DNA from: Marchantia polymorpha subsp. ruderalis
Taxonomy: Eukaryota > Streptophyta > Marchantiopsida > Marchantiales > Marchantiaceae
Assembly (NCBI GenBank): GCA_037833965.1
Contig: AP031356.1
Location: 5,788,501-5,852,500, forward strand
Direction of reading: 5' to 3'
DNA: 64,000 nucleotides
Each line of letters opens with the position of its first letter. The stretch's first letter is position 1. Made by a program: the position numbers and the translations under genes. Under the pieces are notes generated by a model, which had not been told where the DNA came from, did not search any database, and saw only the letters and a list, made by a program, of their open reading frames with translations. Shown here piece by piece: positions 60,475 through 64,000 of the stretch.

Positions 60475-61785
60475 ACTTCGGGCAAAGGAGTTGGAGTGCA
60501 AAGATCTTCGGCGAGAGTTAATGGCCGAAAGGAGCTTCGTACACAGAAGGAACAAGAATGCAAAGATCTTCGGGTTGAAGTCTGTGTAGTTCAGAAAGCG
60601 AAGTACGAACTTCGGTACGGATTAGAGGAGTCTCAGGGTATGTTTCAAAAGGAATTTCAGCGCCCAACGGAGCAGACAAAGCGTCTGGCGACACATGAGC
60701 GGTTGATGACTGCCGAAGTAGCCCTTTGGAAGTAACGATTAGCATCCTGCGATGCTGCTAAATCTTTGGAGTTGGACAATAGGAGAGAGCTGGATGCATA
60801 TTGCAGAAGTTTGCGATCTCAACTGTTGGCAGTTGAGAGTCAGTTGGCTGTTGCTCATCCAAATTGATGAAGACAGAGGTAACCATTGGACGTCTGGAGC
60901 AGGAGATAGTTGTCGGCTTGAGAGCTAGAGTAGAACGATATCTTCGCGGTTATGTGGATTACGAGATCCTGACCACAAACTGGTTGAAGTTAGACTCGTT
61001 GGAGCGTAAGTTGAGAGAGTTGGAGGCCAGCAAGATAGGAGTACACAGACAATTAGTATAATAGTTAGTTCTTTCATATATGACTTGGAAGAGACTAGTG
61101 AGAGCTTAGAGCTAGAGCTCACTGCAGTTCTGAGTAGAATACGAGTTTGTAGGTGCTCTGAGGATGTGGCAACTGCTGCGCCCGTGGATGTCACGCTTGA
61201 CGAGGGCTCAAAACTAGTGGGTGGTGCCTCTGGGTGTTCGTTGTGAATAAATTGGTCAAAGGTTCTACCTTGAACCAGCTTTTCCATGAAACCGTTTTCC
61301 GCCTTTAGTGTGCATACCTCTGCACATTTGTGAGTTATGCGTTTTGTCACAGTGCAAGAGTTGCTTCCGTTTGTCAAAGATAGCGCATCTGAAGTAGAGT
61401 AGCCATTTTGGGTGTTTGGAATGGTGCATAGTGTAGCTCAATATTTAAGCAAACCCGTAGATTGGGTGCTCGGTGCAACATGCTGAGCGTGTATTCTTGG
61501 GAAGTTTTCCCCCTGAATTTCAAGTGCAGATTCGCTTGCTATTTCTATGGTATTTATTGGATGTATTTCAAGATTTTCATGTGTTTACACCTTGCATTTG
61601 TATAGTCTTCGGATCAACACTTGTAGATGCTTCTGGAAGTGACATGTGCATGAGAAGTAAAACTCTTCAATAGAATGTTAATCGTGACAGTATTTGAATC
61701 TCTGGTGTTGTTTCTGTCCTTGTGGGATTGGAAATATATCATTATGCTTCATTTTGATATTTATTTGTTGTTAAAATTTTTCATC
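60475..61785 (+). pseudogene. Coiled-coil family, copy 3 (C-terminal half and 3' flank)
   Basis: The + strand gives a Lys/Glu/Arg-rich heptad region (KELRTQKEQECKDLRVEV, about 60,520-60,580), a TAA at about 60,733, further coiled coil, then LRARVERYLRGYVDYEILTT and LKLDSLERKLRELEASK (60,918-61,040). This matches the LRLRVEKCLRGFTWWDLQ...LKLDSLKRRL block of copies 1 and 2. Later frames are shifted. The 3' flank to about 61,785 matches the flanks of copies 1 and 2 ('gcatgagaagtaaaact', 'caatagaatgttaat'). The N-terminal half is missing and the orientation is opposite to the other copies. Confidence 0.7.
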
Positions 61786-64000
61786 TTGATATATGCCAAT
61801 ACATCAACAAAAATACATGATCCATGACTTGAATAATATTCAACTCCAATGGCTTTTTGATAACTCATTATTATTTGGATTGTTGGAATATATCTACATG
61901 TTTGTGAACAAATATTCTTTCACATAATCTCATTAGTCATCTTTCAAGACCAACACTCAAAGATGATTTGCAAAATCTAACTTTTATTGAAGAAACAAGT
62001 AATTTTACAAAAAATTCTTCAAAACTTGGTTGAGATTTTCTTTTCCATCTAATTTTCATTTATGAAACAAAATATCACACAAAGAACTCTCTAAATCTTG
62101 CTTAAGTGTTTTTTTTATCTATCCATTGTACTACTTCAAATATTACAATCATGTTAATGACTATCTAAGTTACATTCAATAAGATTGATCTTGATAGATT
62201 TGACAATTTTTTATTTCTTGTCAACATGACATTGACTTATTTAAAATTTCTTAAAGTTTCTTTATTCTTAGACTGAGGTAACAACATGTCATGAGGATCC
62301 AGAACTTTAAAATATTTGCCATAAAAAAATAATTTAAATTTAATTAAACCAATAAAAATTCTACTAATTAGTCAAACCAATCAAATTGAACATGTAATCA
62401 AAGCATTTTTTCAATATAAGTAGACTTTGCTATTAAACAAAATAAAATTGCTCATTCATGTTTCTAAATATATCATATTTCTTTGCCAAATATAATGTGA
62501 TACTTAACTTATTCATAATTAAGCTAGCCATGATAAACTTTTTGCTTAATATTACAATCAATTTCGCACATAAAACCATAGATTTTACAAATTGATGATA
62601 ATTTTCTCATAAGTTGAAAGACTAACAACAGAAACAGTTTCAAAAATTGGGAAAAATAAAATAATTTGTATGAAGAGTAAGTTAAATAGATTTGACATTA
62701 TGAAATATTGAATATGTCAACTTCCTGCTTATGTAAAGATAAATCAAAGACAATCAGTTTATAAGTTTTATCAATATGTTGGCACCAAAACTTTTCACTA
62801 TGATTGATAATTTGAACAATCTTAAGGAGTAATTTGTAGATATTTTATTATATATTTAAATTAGAAATATAAGTATGATGATTAATTTTTTTTACTAGAA
62901 TATTTTAAATGGCAATTTTATCAAAAAAAATGTTCAACATGTTGTATAACTTCTTCAACTTACTCACACAAAAAATCTGAAGTCTTAAAAGGTATTTTAA
63001 AAATGTGAAGTAAAAGTTGAAATTTATATTGACAGGAAGTTTTTATTTCTACATAAACATTGTAGCAAAAGTTTATTTTCAAGAAATTTTGAAATTATTG
63101 CAAAAAGGAAAGATCAGTTGAAATCTTGCAATTAAACGTTTGAACCAAACCGTATTAGATTAAAAGATGCATAGCATGCTGAACTAGTTTGATCTACAAT
63201 GAGCATTGTAAATCAAACTAGCTTGTTTTCAGCTGAAATTTTTTACCTAAGTGTGTTATGTATACTTTTTCTTTTATTTTTTCACTTAATTGTAGACACT
63301 ATTTGAATAGTTTTACAAAAAATCATTTGACTACTATCTAATTGTATGATCATAGTCCGAATCAAGTCGGATACTATATCCAAGACAATATTCTTTTCTT
63401 CGATAAGTGAGTGATGTGAAGTGTTCTAAGGTAACCTTTCTAACCTGTAGGGTCATTGTTAATAGAGATGTTTCTTTCGATAAACCCACATCATGCAATC
63501 ACTTAGGGAAGTATATATTTTTCTAATGCAAGAGCGGTTGTTCGTTTTATTATGGAGTAATGGGTCGTGGATGTAAACTAATGTTTTCGCAAGCTTTTGT
63601 CACTATTCATCCGATGTTACTCATTGGAGTTGTATCTACCGGTAAGTGAAGCTCACATTGTGGAAAAATTTTGTTGTAGAGTTTAGTATGGACGAATATA
63701 ATATTGGTTTGCGAGCTAAACGATTATAAGTTCGGCATACTTACTTTCATCTTGATTCTGACAAGGGAAAGTGTTTTGAAGCGGCCTAGTCTATTCTTTG
63801 AACTGACCATCTTCACCATCAAAAACTTTCCTATCCCGATGGAAAGCTACAGAAGTAGAGGTGCGATGCGCACATGTCATGCTGCGGTGGAAAAACTCAT
63901 TAGGTATTGTCGATGCTCATGAGCCCCGTAAGTGGCACAAAAGGCGGTCACACACTTGGACTTATTCTCTCAGCGAACATTATCATATAGATCTAGGGTA
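61786..64000. other. AT-rich right end, no supported gene
   Basis: No recognised coding region. A hairpin with 18-bp arms and one mismatch lies at 63,184-63,221 (ctagtttgat... arms). After 63,400 the composition becomes less AT-rich and a 72-codon frame is open (63,704-63,922), but it has no family features; a gene could start beyond the window. Confidence 0.45.

Noticed and set aside
1-64000. CRISPR arrays, rRNA genes, bacterial operons, or a defence system
   Set aside because: The window is clearly eukaryotic (spliced genes, plant transposons). The only regular array is the minisatellite, whose units have no unique spacers.

Overview
The window looks like nuclear DNA of a land plant. It is AT-rich and gene-poor, with GT-AG introns and many decayed mobile elements. 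One conserved housekeeping gene is clearly intact: a 14-exon gene for RPN2 (PSMD1), the large scaffold subunit of the 26S proteasome base, at 50,980-57,774 on the + strand. A family of long coiled-coil pseudogenes resembles, from memory only, repetitive 'hypothetical proteins' of liverworts such as Marchantia. A bryophyte, probably a liverwort, is therefore my best guess, but I cannot check it. A gene-poor block with rearranged copies of one housekeeping gene could suit a non-recombining or pericentromeric region; that is a weak inference.

Layout. 1-0.6 kb: decayed Copia pol. 1.5-7.9 kb: two head-to-tail minus-strand copies of the coiled-coil family; the first is split by a 420-bp solo LTR with a perfect 5-bp target duplication. 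7.9-9.8 kb: AT-rich, unresolved. 9.8-11.25 kb: fragments of RPN2 (intron 8; intron 10 plus exon 11). 11,247-20,277: a 9,031-bp Mutator-like element (MULE) inserted in that exon 11 copy, with long terminal inverted repeats and a perfect 9-bp target duplication. It carries a broken transposase and a separate five-exon gene, apparently intact, for a 421-residue zinc-finger-like protein of unknown function. 20.3-28.2 kb: AT-rich dispersed repeats, one exon-like segment and an Emigrant/pogo-type element. 28.2-30.7 kb: a rearranged, intron-containing, dead duplicate of the 5' half of RPN2. 30.7-34.4 kb: a GC-rich island whose core is a 42-bp minisatellite of roughly 50 units. 35-46.6 kb: more diverged copies of the AT-rich repeat, a fourth coiled-coil pseudogene and a Copia gag remnant. 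46.7-48.1 kb: another Copia gag-pol remnant with twin palindromes. 50.3-59 kb: the real RPN2 with its 5' and 3' flanks; a tRNA-Arg(CCU)-like sequence lies antisense in intron 8. 60.5-61.8 kb: a coiled-coil pseudogene fragment on the + strand. The rest is AT-rich with no gene that I can support.

The genes do not form an operon or pathway. The story is one functional gene surrounded by its own broken copies and by several generations of transposable elements. The least explained items are the intact gene inside the MULE, the GC-rich minisatellite beside the RPN2 duplicate, and the intronic tRNA-like sequence.
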